Source: Flavobacteriales bacterium (lineage in GTDB: Bacteria; Bacteroidota; Bacteroidia; Flavobacteriales_F; PHOS-HE28). Taken from it: a stretch of 40,743 nt of DNA. The notes beneath the pieces are model-generated. The model saw nothing but the letters and a program-made list of their open reading frames with translations, did no database searches and was not told the origin of the DNA. Location of the stretch: NCBI GenBank assembly GCA_016787985.1, contig JAEUTC010000263.1, positions 1 through 40,743 on the forward strand, written 5' to 3'. The position numbers and the translations under genes are program-made. This document shows, in pieces, positions 9,301-15,299 of the stretch (the first letter of the stretch is position 1; each line of letters starts with the position of its first letter).

Positions 9301-10007
9301 CGGATGATGCTGCGGGCATCCCAGAACCCGCACTACCGGCCATCGATCCGTGGAGCGCGCTGGAACAACTCCACTACGAAAAGGAGGTCATCGGCTTCTA
9401 CCTGAGCGGCCACCCGTTGGACGACCACCGTTTGGAGATCAAATACCTGTGCAACACGACCCTGCCCGATCTGAAGGAACTGGACAAGTTGGCGGGCCGC
9501 GACCTCACCTTCGCAGGCATCGTCACCAAGGCCGAACACCGCATCGCCAAAAGCGGTAAACCCTTCGGCAGCCTCTCGTTGGAGGATCACAGTGGCACCC
9601 ACGAATTCATGTTCTTCAGTGAGGACTACATGAAGTTCAAGCTCTACCTCCAGACCGGTGCTTTGTTGTTGGTGAAAGGGAAAGCCATGGCACGCACTTG
9701 GGGCCGCGATGAAGGGCAAATGGAACTGAAGGTTTACAACATCGACCTGTTGGGCGATGCGCGGGAGAAGTACATCACCAAGCTGAACCTGAAGTTGGAT
9801 GCCGACAGGGTGGACGACGCGTTGGCCCGTGAACTTGGACAGCTATTGAAAGCCTCGCCGGGCAAGTGCAGGGTGAGCATCCAACTCGTGAGCGAACAGG
9901 AAAAGATGGCCCTGGAAGCGCCCACGAAAGGGATCAGTGTGGCGGTGAGCGAAGACCTGATCCGGTCTTTGGACGGCCTACCCGAGGTTTCCTACACCCT
10001 GAACTGA
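6369..10007 (+). CDS. dnaE: DNA polymerase III subunit alpha
   Basis: This is the replicative polymerase catalytic subunit, 1212 residues from ATG 6369; the open frame extends 23 codons further upstream, but MSFSHLHVHTQFSLLDG is the universal DnaE start. Order of domains: PHP (residues 1 to about 280; metal ligands in HLHVH 5-9, TDHGN 39-43 and SNDSHY), the polymerase core with GPGRGSAGGSAVAYC and the catalytic aspartates in PDIDTDFDD (432-440), the fingers region with LYRPGPLEYIP, a helix-hairpin-helix (GAVKGVGEAAVEAL, near 877-890), and an OB fold (from 1045, FAGIVTKAEHR). The PHP metal motifs look intact, so proofreading or pyrophosphatase activity by this domain is possible. An in-frame palindromic insert lies at residues 57-71 (see findings). 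Downstream, 175 nt separate it from trxA. Confidence 0.98.
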   Translation: MSFSHLHVHTQFSLLDGAASIPSLFKKAAKDGQPALAITDHGNMFGAFKFVAEAGKHKKPGSSPGQADQLAVKPIVGCEFYVVADRFKKTFTRDDKDKRFHQLMLAKNAEGYKNLSKLCSLGFMDGFYSKYPRIDKELIMKYHEGLIATTCCLGASVPQAIMRAGDGDLSAAETEFKWWLDLFGEDYYIELQRHGIPEQDKVNAVLVQWARKYNVPIIASNDSHYTDQEDSNAHDILLCVNTGEKQSTPIATDEDTSTKDKRFGFPNDQFFFKTQAQMAETFRDLPEALDNTGLIVDKVETLKLKKDILLPNYQLPEGFTNQDDYLQHLTYQGAIKRYINDGVSGIDSLDPKIKERLDFELFVIRTMGFAGYFLIVQDFINHGREIGVLIGPGRGSAGGSAVAYCIGITNIDPIKYDLLFERFLNPDRKSMPDIDTDFDDEGRQRVIDYVVEKYGQNQVAQIVTYGSMAAKSSIRDVARVMDLPLAEADRLAKLIPERPGIELGRLLRAPMDGEGSLKQKENLGSEELALVKQLRDVLESGELTSDVLNAAEKLEGSVRGTGVHAAGIIIAPSDLTEIIPVCTSKESTLLLTQYDGKVIEDAGVIKMDFLGLKTLTIIRDALRMIKANHGVDIDIDGIPLDDAKTYALYQRAETNGTFQFESAGMQKYLRELKADQFGDLIAMNALYRPGPLEYIPTFIKRKHGLEKIVYDLPEMEELLKETYGVTVYQEQVMLLSQKLAGFTKGDADVLRKAMGKKDRATLDKMKGKFLEGTAERGFDAKVCEKIWTDWEAFAQYAFNKSHSTCYAFVAYQTAWLKANYPSEYMASVLTHSQGSIDKITFFMEECRRMGISVLGPDVNESQLQFSVNKQGQIRFGLGAVKGVGEAAVEALVADRQANGPYKDIYDLMRRVNLRAANRKALESLAYAGAFDGFPKSHRAHFFHSAGEGKPTFLETLVRYGQQSQDGADSAQVNMFGESDDAAGIPEPALPAIDPWSALEQLHYEKEVIGFYLSGHPLDDHRLEIKYLCNTTLPDLKELDKLAGRDLTFAGIVTKAEHRIAKSGKPFGSLSLEDHSGTHEFMFFSEDYMKFKLYLQTGALLLVKGKAMARTWGRDEGQMELKVYNIDLLGDAREKYITKLNLKLDADRVDDALARELGQLLKASPGKCRVSIQLVSEQEKMALEAPTKGISVAVSEDLIRSLDGLPEVSYTLN
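6545..6563. repeat. REP-like palindrome inside dnaE
   Basis: GCCCGGGTCAAGCCCGGGC forms a hairpin with seven Watson-Crick pairs plus a T-G pair closing a CAA loop. It lies in the PHP-domain coding sequence and is translated in frame within HKKPGSSPGQADQLA. Its form resembles bacterial repetitive extragenic palindromes, but no second copy of the same sequence was seen in this window, so the REP label is inference. Confidence 0.45.
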
Positions 10008-10054
10008 CGGATCGTCAGATTAGTTTCCATGGCAAGGATCTTGTCCCAGGGTTG

Positions 10055-10062
10055 TACCTTTG
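10055..10062 (+). promoter_or_regulatory. Candidate -7 element TACCTTTG before trxA
   Basis: TACCTTTG is a perfect match to the Bacteroidota -7 box TAnnTTTG and lies in the 175-nt gap between dnaE and trxA. A TTG at 10041-10043 is too close (11 nt) to be the -33 partner, so only the -7 half is convincing. If used, the trxA leader would be about 115 nt. Confidence 0.5.
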
Positions 10063-10182
10063 TGGTCATAACGCGTGGAAAACTGACCGGGACAAGGCTG
10101 CCGAGCGATCGTCAGCCATCCGCAACTTGCACGACCAACGAACAGTAACAAACGAGGCAACGGGAGTTGCTCACCTTAGAAC

Positions 10183-10503
10183 ATGGCACTCGAATTCACC
10201 GACAGCAACTTCGAAGAACTCGCGCTGAAGAGCGACAAACCCGTGATGGTGGACTTTTGGGCGGAATGGTGCGGCCCTTGCCGCATGGTAGGTCCAGTGG
10301 TGGAGGAATTGGCGCAGGAGTACGATGGCAAAGCAGTTATTGGCAAGGTCAACGTGGACAACAATCCGCAGACCGCCATGAAGTATGGCATCCGCAGCAT
10401 ACCCACGATCCTGTTCATCAAGAACGGCGAGGTGGTGGACCGCAGTGTGGGTGCAGTGCCCAAGAGCCAATTGAGCCAGAAGCTCGAAGGGCAGCTGGCC
10501 TGA
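10183..10503 (+). CDS. trxA: Thioredoxin
   Basis: The product has 106 residues, the usual length for thioredoxin 1. The redox site WCGPC is at residues 29-33 (Cys30 and Cys33), the buried Asp24 precedes it in VDFWAEW, and the cis-proline is Pro74 in IRSIPTILF. There is no signal peptide, so it is the cytoplasmic general disulfide reductase that uses electrons from thioredoxin reductase. It sits after dnaE with its own candidate promoter and is closed by a strong hairpin terminator, so it is probably a single-gene transcript. Confidence 0.98.
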   Translation: MALEFTDSNFEELALKSDKPVMVDFWAEWCGPCRMVGPVVEELAQEYDGKAVIGKVNVDNNPQTAMKYGIRSIPTILFIKNGEVVDRSVGAVPKSQLSQKLEGQLA

Positions 10504-10522
10504 TCGAACACAGTAGGAAAGT

Positions 10523-10552
10523 GAAAGCCCGGGACCATCCCGGGCTTTCTTC
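10523..10552. terminator. Rho-independent terminator after trxA, likely bidirectional
   Basis: GAAAGCCCGGGA (10523-10534) and TCCCGGGCTTTC (10538-10549) form a perfect 12-bp stem around a CCA loop, 19 nt after the trxA stop. The AAA/TTT flanks give U-rich tails in both directions, so it can also end the convergent T9SS gene on the minus strand. Confidence 0.9.
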
Positions 10553-10568
10553 ATTCAGTTCGGGTCAT

Positions 10569-12389
10569 CTAGCGCACGTGGAGTTTGAGCACGGTCGGCC
10601 CTGCCGCTGTGGTGCACTCCAATAAGTACCTGCCGGTGGTCAGTTCGGATACATCCAACCGGACCGTTCGGGAAGGAACACCTGTCGTGGGTGCGGTGAG
10701 GGTGCGCCCCGTGACGTCGAACAAGCGGAAGGCCTGGATCACTTCATCCGCCTTGATCAAGACCTCATCCACTCCAGGATTGGGGTACATTGAGAATGTG
10801 GGACCAGCAGGGCCATCGTCCTCGAGGCCGGTCGCGATCATGTTCACCTCGACCGTATCGCGATCGACACACGCTCCGTTCGAGGCCGTTAGCACCACCT
10901 CGAACGTCCCTGGCGAGCCGTAGCTGTGCAGTGGGTCCAGTTCGGTGCTGGCACCCCCGTCGCCGAAGGACCAGGATGCGTTCGTGGCATTGGCGGACGT
11001 ATTGACGAATTGCACCCCACCATCTTGTGGAGACCATGTGAATGAAGCATCCGGAAAAAGGGGATCCTCTTCCACGATGCGCATGGTGAAGTACCGCCAA
11101 CCGGGTGTTTGAGTGGGTGTGCAGTCCACCCGGAACCACTGCCCGAACCCACCGAGGTAGTAGGCCCCATCGGGTCCTTGCCCGATATCGAACGCAGCAG
11201 AGGACATGTTGTTACTGCCTGCAGGAGGATGCTTGAGCCAGACCATGTTGCCCAGTGGATCCAGTTTTAGCAAGGTATAGGGCCGGGCGCAGGCTGGGAT
11301 CTGAATGCCATTGACCACACCGCTTGAAATGATGTCGGCGGTAGCAAGCGTATTTCCATCGGCATCGACCATTACATCCCAAAAGGTCACCTGGTCGTAC
11401 AAGGAATAGGCTGGAACGGCGAAGTCCTCGTCGCCGGTGGCGGAAAAGGCGAGCATGAAACCGACATTCGTGTTGTACGGTGGCAGCGCAGGGAAGTCCC
11501 CCCCGGCAAAGCTGAAGGCCGTATCGCTCGCCGTGGCCACGAAAACGCGCCCATCGTTCGCCACGGCCAACCCACGCACCCGCTCGGTAGTGGGATTCAT
11601 GCCACCGAAGGAGCGCACCCATTGGAGGTCACCTTCAAGATCCAAGAGCATCACGATGCCTTCATTCTGATCCGTCGGGTCGTTCGGTACCGGTGTACCT
11701 TGGAACTCCATGACATCGGCGGTGTATTCCGAACCAGCGATGGCGATATAGCCATCAGGGTTGACATCGATGATCATATGACTCGCCTCGAACGTGCCCA
11801 ACTCAAGGGTGGACAGCAGTTCCAGGTCGCTATTCCAACGCTGCAGCACGGCCGACCCCGGTGTTGAACTTAGGACGGTGTAGAGGTCGTTCCCAGCGGT
11901 ATCCATCGTGTAGCCGACCCCACCCACACGTGCGCGATCCACATCACCGTCCGAGGATACCCGGACCAGGATGCTACGATCACCCGTGGATGGCAAGGTG
12001 AGCAGTGTATCGTCGGCCATGAAGGTGGTATTGAAGCCGGAGACCTGGATGCGTAAGTAGATCCTATCCTCGTCGTCCACCGCAAGTGCTCCAATGAACT
12101 GGTCGCTGGTCGACCCGAAGTGTTTTGCCCAAGCCACTTCACCAGTTGAAAGCACCTTGATCAACAGGATATCATCGGCCCCGCCGGATCCGAACGTCGT
12201 TCCGCCCACCGTGATCGTACTGGAGTATTCCACCGCTGTGATCGTGGCACCTTCACTATCCACCTTGGTGAAACTGCGGAGATTGGAGCCATGGGTGGAG
12301 GTATAGTAGACCCAATCCATGCGCTGGGCTGCCAGACCTGAAGAAAGTAGGAGGAGAAAGGCAACACTGATCCCGTGGAAGGTTCTCAT
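10569..12389 (-). CDS. Secreted protein with PKD domain and T9SS type A sorting domain
   Basis: The start at 12389 gives the signal peptide MRTFHGISVAFLLLLSSGLAAQ; twelve further upstream codons are unlikely. The product has 606 residues. Residues about 30-440 carry repeated strands of the type GDVDRARVGG, DLQWVRSFGG and ILLIKVLSTGEVAWAKHFG, resembling SBBP-type beta-propeller repeats. A PKD domain follows (about 446-517), with FTWSPQDGGVQFVNTS and WSFGDGG...HSYGSPGTFEV. The last 75 residues (from 532, FSMYPNPGVDEV ... GRYLLE ... LKLHVR) form a type A T9SS sorting domain, so the protein should cross the outer membrane and be anchored or released there. The role is unknown; adhesion is a fair guess for this architecture. 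Confidence 0.9.
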   Translation of the reverse strand: MRTFHGISVAFLLLLSSGLAAQRMDWVYYTSTHGSNLRSFTKVDSEGATITAVEYSSTITVGGTTFGSGGADDILLIKVLSTGEVAWAKHFGSTSDQFIGALAVDDEDRIYLRIQVSGFNTTFMADDTLLTLPSTGDRSILVRVSSDGDVDRARVGGVGYTMDTAGNDLYTVLSSTPGSAVLQRWNSDLELLSTLELGTFEASHMIIDVNPDGYIAIAGSEYTADVMEFQGTPVPNDPTDQNEGIVMLLDLEGDLQWVRSFGGMNPTTERVRGLAVANDGRVFVATASDTAFSFAGGDFPALPPYNTNVGFMLAFSATGDEDFAVPAYSLYDQVTFWDVMVDADGNTLATADIISSGVVNGIQIPACARPYTLLKLDPLGNMVWLKHPPAGSNNMSSAAFDIGQGPDGAYYLGGFGQWFRVDCTPTQTPGWRYFTMRIVEEDPLFPDASFTWSPQDGGVQFVNTSANATNASWSFGDGGASTELDPLHSYGSPGTFEVVLTASNGACVDRDTVEVNMIATGLEDDGPAGPTFSMYPNPGVDEVLIKADEVIQAFRLFDVTGRTLTAPTTGVPSRTVRLDVSELTTGRYLLECTTAAGPTVLKLHVR

Positions 12390-12535
12390 TGGCGGTGTCT
12401 TGGTCTGGACAGGAGACGGGATCATCTCGGATCAGTTGTCTCCGAAGTCAGGAACCTCACGAAATGGTGGGCGATCCACTTCCGTATGCCGAACTTCGTC
12501 CCTCGGCTGTTGCGTCGTGCCACGGTCGATCACGG

Positions 12536-13459
12536 ATGCCCATCGAACAAAAAGCCCTGCAGGTCCTTAGTCAGCTAGAATTCCACTCCAAACAGGTGGT
12601 GGAAGGCTTCCTAGCGGGCTTGCACAAGAGCCCCTTCCACGGGTTCAGTGTGGAGTTCGCCGAGCATCGGGCCTACAACCAGGGCGAGAGCACCCGCCAC
12701 ATCGATTGGAAGCTCTACGCCCGTACGGATAAACTCTTCGTGAAGCGCTACGAGGAGGAAACCAACTTACGGTGCCAGCTGGTGGTGGACGCCTCGAGTT
12801 CCATGTACTATCCGGAGGCGGTCCCTAAAGGTGGGTTCAACAAGATCCAGTTCGCCACCCATGCCGCTGCGGCCTTCGTGCAGTTGCTGAGGAAACAGCG
12901 TGATGCAGTGGGCCTCACCACCTTCGCCGACCGTGTTCTGGTAAAGGAAGAAGCGCGCAGTAATGCGGTACACCTGCGGCATCTGATGCACCAACTGGAG
13001 GACTTGCTCAGCACCGAAGCACCGGCCCGTGGCCAGCGCACCTCAGTGGTCGAAGCTTTACACGACATCGCCCAGCGCGCCCATCGTCGCAGCTTGGTGG
13101 TGATCCTGAGCGACATGCTCGACGGTGCTGACCGGGAGGAGCAAGTCTTCGAGGCCTTACAGCACCTGCGGTTCAACAAGCACGACATCATCATTTTCCA
13201 CGTGGTGGACCGCAAGCACGAGTTGGATCTTGACCTCGCCGACCGACCTTACACCTTCGTGGATGTGGAGACCGGTGAACAGGTGAAAGCCCACCCGGCG
13301 GAAGTGCGCGAGGCCTACAAGGCCGCCATGGCCGAGCGTTGGCATCGCCTGAAGTTGAAGTGCGGCCAATACCGGATCGACCTGGTGGAAGCGGACATCA
13401 ACGCGGGCTTCGAGCCCATTCTGCTCGAATTCCTGACGAAACGCGCGCGGCTTTACTGA
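12536..13459 (+). CDS. DUF58 domain-containing protein (von Willebrand A-like)
   Basis: The product has 307 residues from ATG 12536; the frame is open for another 49 codons upstream, but that part has no family similarity. The DUF58 signature is clear: HGFSVEFAEHRAYNQGESTRHIDWKLYARTDKLFVKRYEEE, followed by a vWA-like domain with the metal-site motif DASSS (in LVVDASSSMYY) and VILSDMLDG later. DUF58 proteins usually partner with MoxR AAA+ ATPases and BatA/BatB proteins in Bacteroidota; no moxR is in this window, so this copy is solitary or its partner lies elsewhere. No membrane helices or signal peptide are visible, so it is cytoplasmic. It is divergent from the PKD/T9SS gene. Confidence 0.92.
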   Translation: MPIEQKALQVLSQLEFHSKQVVEGFLAGLHKSPFHGFSVEFAEHRAYNQGESTRHIDWKLYARTDKLFVKRYEEETNLRCQLVVDASSSMYYPEAVPKGGFNKIQFATHAAAAFVQLLRKQRDAVGLTTFADRVLVKEEARSNAVHLRHLMHQLEDLLSTEAPARGQRTSVVEALHDIAQRAHRRSLVVILSDMLDGADREEQVFEALQHLRFNKHDIIIFHVVDRKHELDLDLADRPYTFVDVETGEQVKAHPAEVREAYKAAMAERWHRLKLKCGQYRIDLVEADINAGFEPILLEFLTKRARLY

Positions 13460-13461
13460 GC

Positions 13462-14925
13462 CTATTCGCTGCGCAGCCAGTGCACCGCGCGCTCCAAGGC
13501 CGCATCGCTTTCTGCGTTGGTCGGCACCACTTCGTCCGGTGGTATCGCACCACCATAAGCGTTCATGGCGCGGTCCACGTACACCGAGGTGGCCAGGAAC
13601 AGCATAGCCCCATCGCTGAGCACGAAGTTGGTGTTAGTGGTGGAGTAACCAGCGGTCGCTGCTCCGAAACTGCGCGCATCGGGTCGGCCGCGGAACGCCA
13701 CTGCGACCACCTCGCCGGAACTGGCCGTGGAGGGGCCGGTGAGCACTGCCACGCGGGGATCGGGAGCAAGCAGGGTGTATGGCGTGCGGGAAACGGCGCA
13801 CTGCGCGGTATCATCCATCCAACTGCGCCCTTCTCCATAGGACCACTCGGAGCGGTCCGGGCCGGTGCCGAAGTACCCGCAAACACCGGTGCCCAGCACA
13901 GGGCCGATACCTGCCAGCATGGGCCAGCAATTTCCGCCCTGGTTCCCACGCAGATCCAGCACCCAACCCTTCAGCCCGGGTCGGTCCAAGGCGCGGATCA
14001 GGCCTTGCAAGGTGTCTGCGAAATAGGTGTCCCACTGCGCAATGCCGGAATTGAATGCTGGCATGTTCACGTACGCCACATCGTCACCGATCAAGTGACC
14101 GGTGGTGATGGGAAAGTCGAAGGTCTTCCCGGCCACGGACGAGTCGGGCTCCCCGCCATCCGCACCGCTCCATACATCCGCTTCGGCCTTGCTCCAGTAG
14201 AAGCTGTGTTTGTCCACGGACTTCAGGAAGAAGTTGGCCACTTGTTGGAAATGCTGCACGGACCTGCCACCGGCGAGGATCCGTCGCAATTGATCCTCCA
14301 ACAACACGGTATCGAGGGTACTGCGGTACAATGAGTGCGCCTTGATCAAGGTGAGCACTTCGTCCGCATAGACTTGCAGCGCAGGTGCAATAGTGCTGTC
14401 CGAACGCGGCGGTTCGGTCACGGTCACATCATCCACAAGCAGTTCAACGGCGCTCTTCAATTGGAGCCCGACACGCAGGCTGTGCACTTGGTCATTCACC
14501 CAGAAAGACAAGGAGAGTTCTTCCCATGCGTCGTGGGGTTCAGCACCTTGAGGGGAGGTGACCTGGTAGTTCAACGTGCCGCCTTCGGCGTTCGTGGAGT
14601 ACGCGAACAGCTCCACGCCCGAGGCCCCCTTGCTGACCTTGACCTTGGCGGAAATGCGCAGTTGATGAGGTCCGACATAGCGGCTCATGTCGTTGTGTAC
14701 AAGGTGCCCGGGAGCGTTCGCACTGAAGTCTCCTTGGAGAAAAAGGGAACGCAGGCCTTCCGCTGGTCGCTCGGTGGAAGAGCTTACCCGAAGACCTTCA
14801 CCGACGTACCAGAACGGGGGGCTGAAGGCACCGGTATCGGGCAGTATTTCGAAACCGCCGTTGCGCAAGTACTGCGCGTGGGCCGTGGCGGACAGGAAGA
14901 CGAAAAGAACGGCCCATTTGCGCAT
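13462..14925 (-). CDS. S41 family peptidase, secreted
   Basis: The start at 14925 gives the signal peptide MRKWAVLFVFLSATAHAQ; the product has 487 residues. Residues about 19-165 look like a carbohydrate-binding-like beta-sandwich (YLRNGGFEILPDTGAFSPPF ... SFWVNDQVHSLRVGLQLKS ... ELLVDDVTVTEPP). Then come a helical linker and the S41 catalytic core: DKHSFYW (probable His motif), GWVLDLRGNQGGN, the nucleophile region GPSTASSGEVVAVAF and FGAATAGYSTTNTNF, ending IPPDEVV. This places it with tricorn-like or IRBP-like S41 enzymes rather than CtpA processing proteases; I see no PDZ domain. It ends 2 nt from the convergent DUF58 stop. Export and cleavage of an extracellular or periplasmic substrate are inferred. 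Confidence 0.9.
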   Translation of the reverse strand: MRKWAVLFVFLSATAHAQYLRNGGFEILPDTGAFSPPFWYVGEGLRVSSSTERPAEGLRSLFLQGDFSANAPGHLVHNDMSRYVGPHQLRISAKVKVSKGASGVELFAYSTNAEGGTLNYQVTSPQGAEPHDAWEELSLSFWVNDQVHSLRVGLQLKSAVELLVDDVTVTEPPRSDSTIAPALQVYADEVLTLIKAHSLYRSTLDTVLLEDQLRRILAGGRSVQHFQQVANFFLKSVDKHSFYWSKAEADVWSGADGGEPDSSVAGKTFDFPITTGHLIGDDVAYVNMPAFNSGIAQWDTYFADTLQGLIRALDRPGLKGWVLDLRGNQGGNCWPMLAGIGPVLGTGVCGYFGTGPDRSEWSYGEGRSWMDDTAQCAVSRTPYTLLAPDPRVAVLTGPSTASSGEVVAVAFRGRPDARSFGAATAGYSTTNTNFVLSDGAMLFLATSVYVDRAMNAYGGAIPPDEVVPTNAESDAALERAVHWLRSE

Positions 14926-14929
14926 GCAG

Positions 14930-14958
14930 TAAATGTAGGCGCCCTCCCGAAGGCTCAA
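14930..14958 (-). promoter_or_regulatory. Candidate promoter for S41 peptidase gene
   Basis: On the minus strand, TTG (14958-14956) is followed after 18 nt by TACATTTA (14937-14930), one base from TAnnTTTG. The box ends only 4 nt before the ATG at 14925, implying a very short leader, as at several other starts here. Confidence 0.45.
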
Positions 14959-15010
14959 CGTGGACCAATGGCCGACCAGACCGAGGCGCCACGGAAACTT
15001 TCAACGCGGA

Positions 15011-15041
15011 TTTGCAGGATCCCGACATAGCCTTACATTTG
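15011..15041 (+). promoter_or_regulatory. Bacteroidota-type promoter for tRNA-Asp
   Basis: TTTG (15011-15014) and TACATTTG (15034-15041) are separated by exactly 19 nt, the canonical -33/-7 pair of Bacteroidota sigma-ABfr promoters. The box ends 30 nt before the tRNA, leaving a short 5' leader for processing. This is the best promoter in the window. Confidence 0.85.
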
Positions 15042-15071
15042 CACCCGCCTCGTTGAAAAATGAGGTTGAAC

Positions 15072-15145
15072 GGACCGGTAGTTCAGCTGGTTAGAATGCC
15101 GCCCTGTCACGGCGGAGGTCGCGGGTTCGAGTCCCGTCCGGTCCG
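15072..15145 (+). tRNA. tRNA-Asp (anticodon GTC)
   Basis: A complete 74-nt cloverleaf can be drawn. The acceptor stem pairs GGACCGG (15072-15078) with CCGGTCC (15138-15144), with G15145 as discriminator. The anticodon stem CCGCC/GGCGG (15099-15103 and 15111-15115) closes the loop CTGTCAC with GTC at 15106-15108, and the T arm has GGTTCGA. CCA is not encoded (the genome reads CAA), so it must be added by CCA transferase. It is preceded by a canonical promoter and followed directly by a terminator hairpin. Its 3' end is repeated 112 nt downstream. Confidence 0.97.
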
Positions 15146-15263
15146 CAAAAAGCCCCTTCCGAGGGGCTTTTTCCTTTGAAGCAGACGGGACGAGAAGCCT
15201 GTCCCGAGCAAGCCCCGAGGAACGAGGGGCGCGTCGAGGGAAGTCCCGTCCGGTCCGCAAAAA
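15130..15263 (+). repeat. Direct duplication of the tRNA-Asp 3' end (22 nt, offset 112)
   Basis: The 22 nt at 15130-15151 (tRNA T-arm 3' half, acceptor 3' strand and five As) recur exactly at 15242-15263. Each copy is followed by its own terminator hairpin. Between them lies a palindrome-rich spacer: GACGGGAC (15184-15191) pairs with GTCCCGTC (15243-15250), CGGGAC (15186-15191) also with GTCCCG (15201-15206), and GCCCC (15212-15216) with GGGGC (15226-15230). This could be an integration scar at a tRNA 3' end, a decayed tandem tRNA, or a REP-like element. Confidence 0.85.
15147..15174 (+). terminator. Terminator of tRNA-Asp
   Basis: AAAAAGCCCCT (15147-15157) pairs perfectly with AGGGGCTTTTT (15162-15172) around a TCCG loop, starting one base after the tRNA. 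The long A/T flanks make it effective in both directions. Confidence 0.92.
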
Positions 15264-15286
15264 AGGTCATCTTCGGATGGCCTTTT
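15261..15286 (+). terminator. Second terminator, after the tRNA 3'-end copy
   Basis: AAAAGGTCATC (15261-15271) pairs with GATGGCCTTTT (15276-15286), with one T-G wobble, around a TTCG tetraloop. It lies 14 nt before the histidine kinase start, so that gene either reads through, is leaderless, or has a promoter inside the repeat. Confidence 0.85.
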
Positions 15287-15299
15287 CTGTTTTCTGACC

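Noticed and set aside
13339-14334. 331-codon plus-strand frame
   Set aside because: It is antisense to the S41 peptidase gene and overlaps the end of the DUF58 gene.
15184-15257. Second, degenerate tRNA ending in the repeated 3' end
   Set aside because: The 74 nt before the repeated end do not align with the 5' half of tRNA-Asp, and no cloverleaf with the CCGGTCC acceptor strand can be drawn; kept only as an alternative in the repeat finding.
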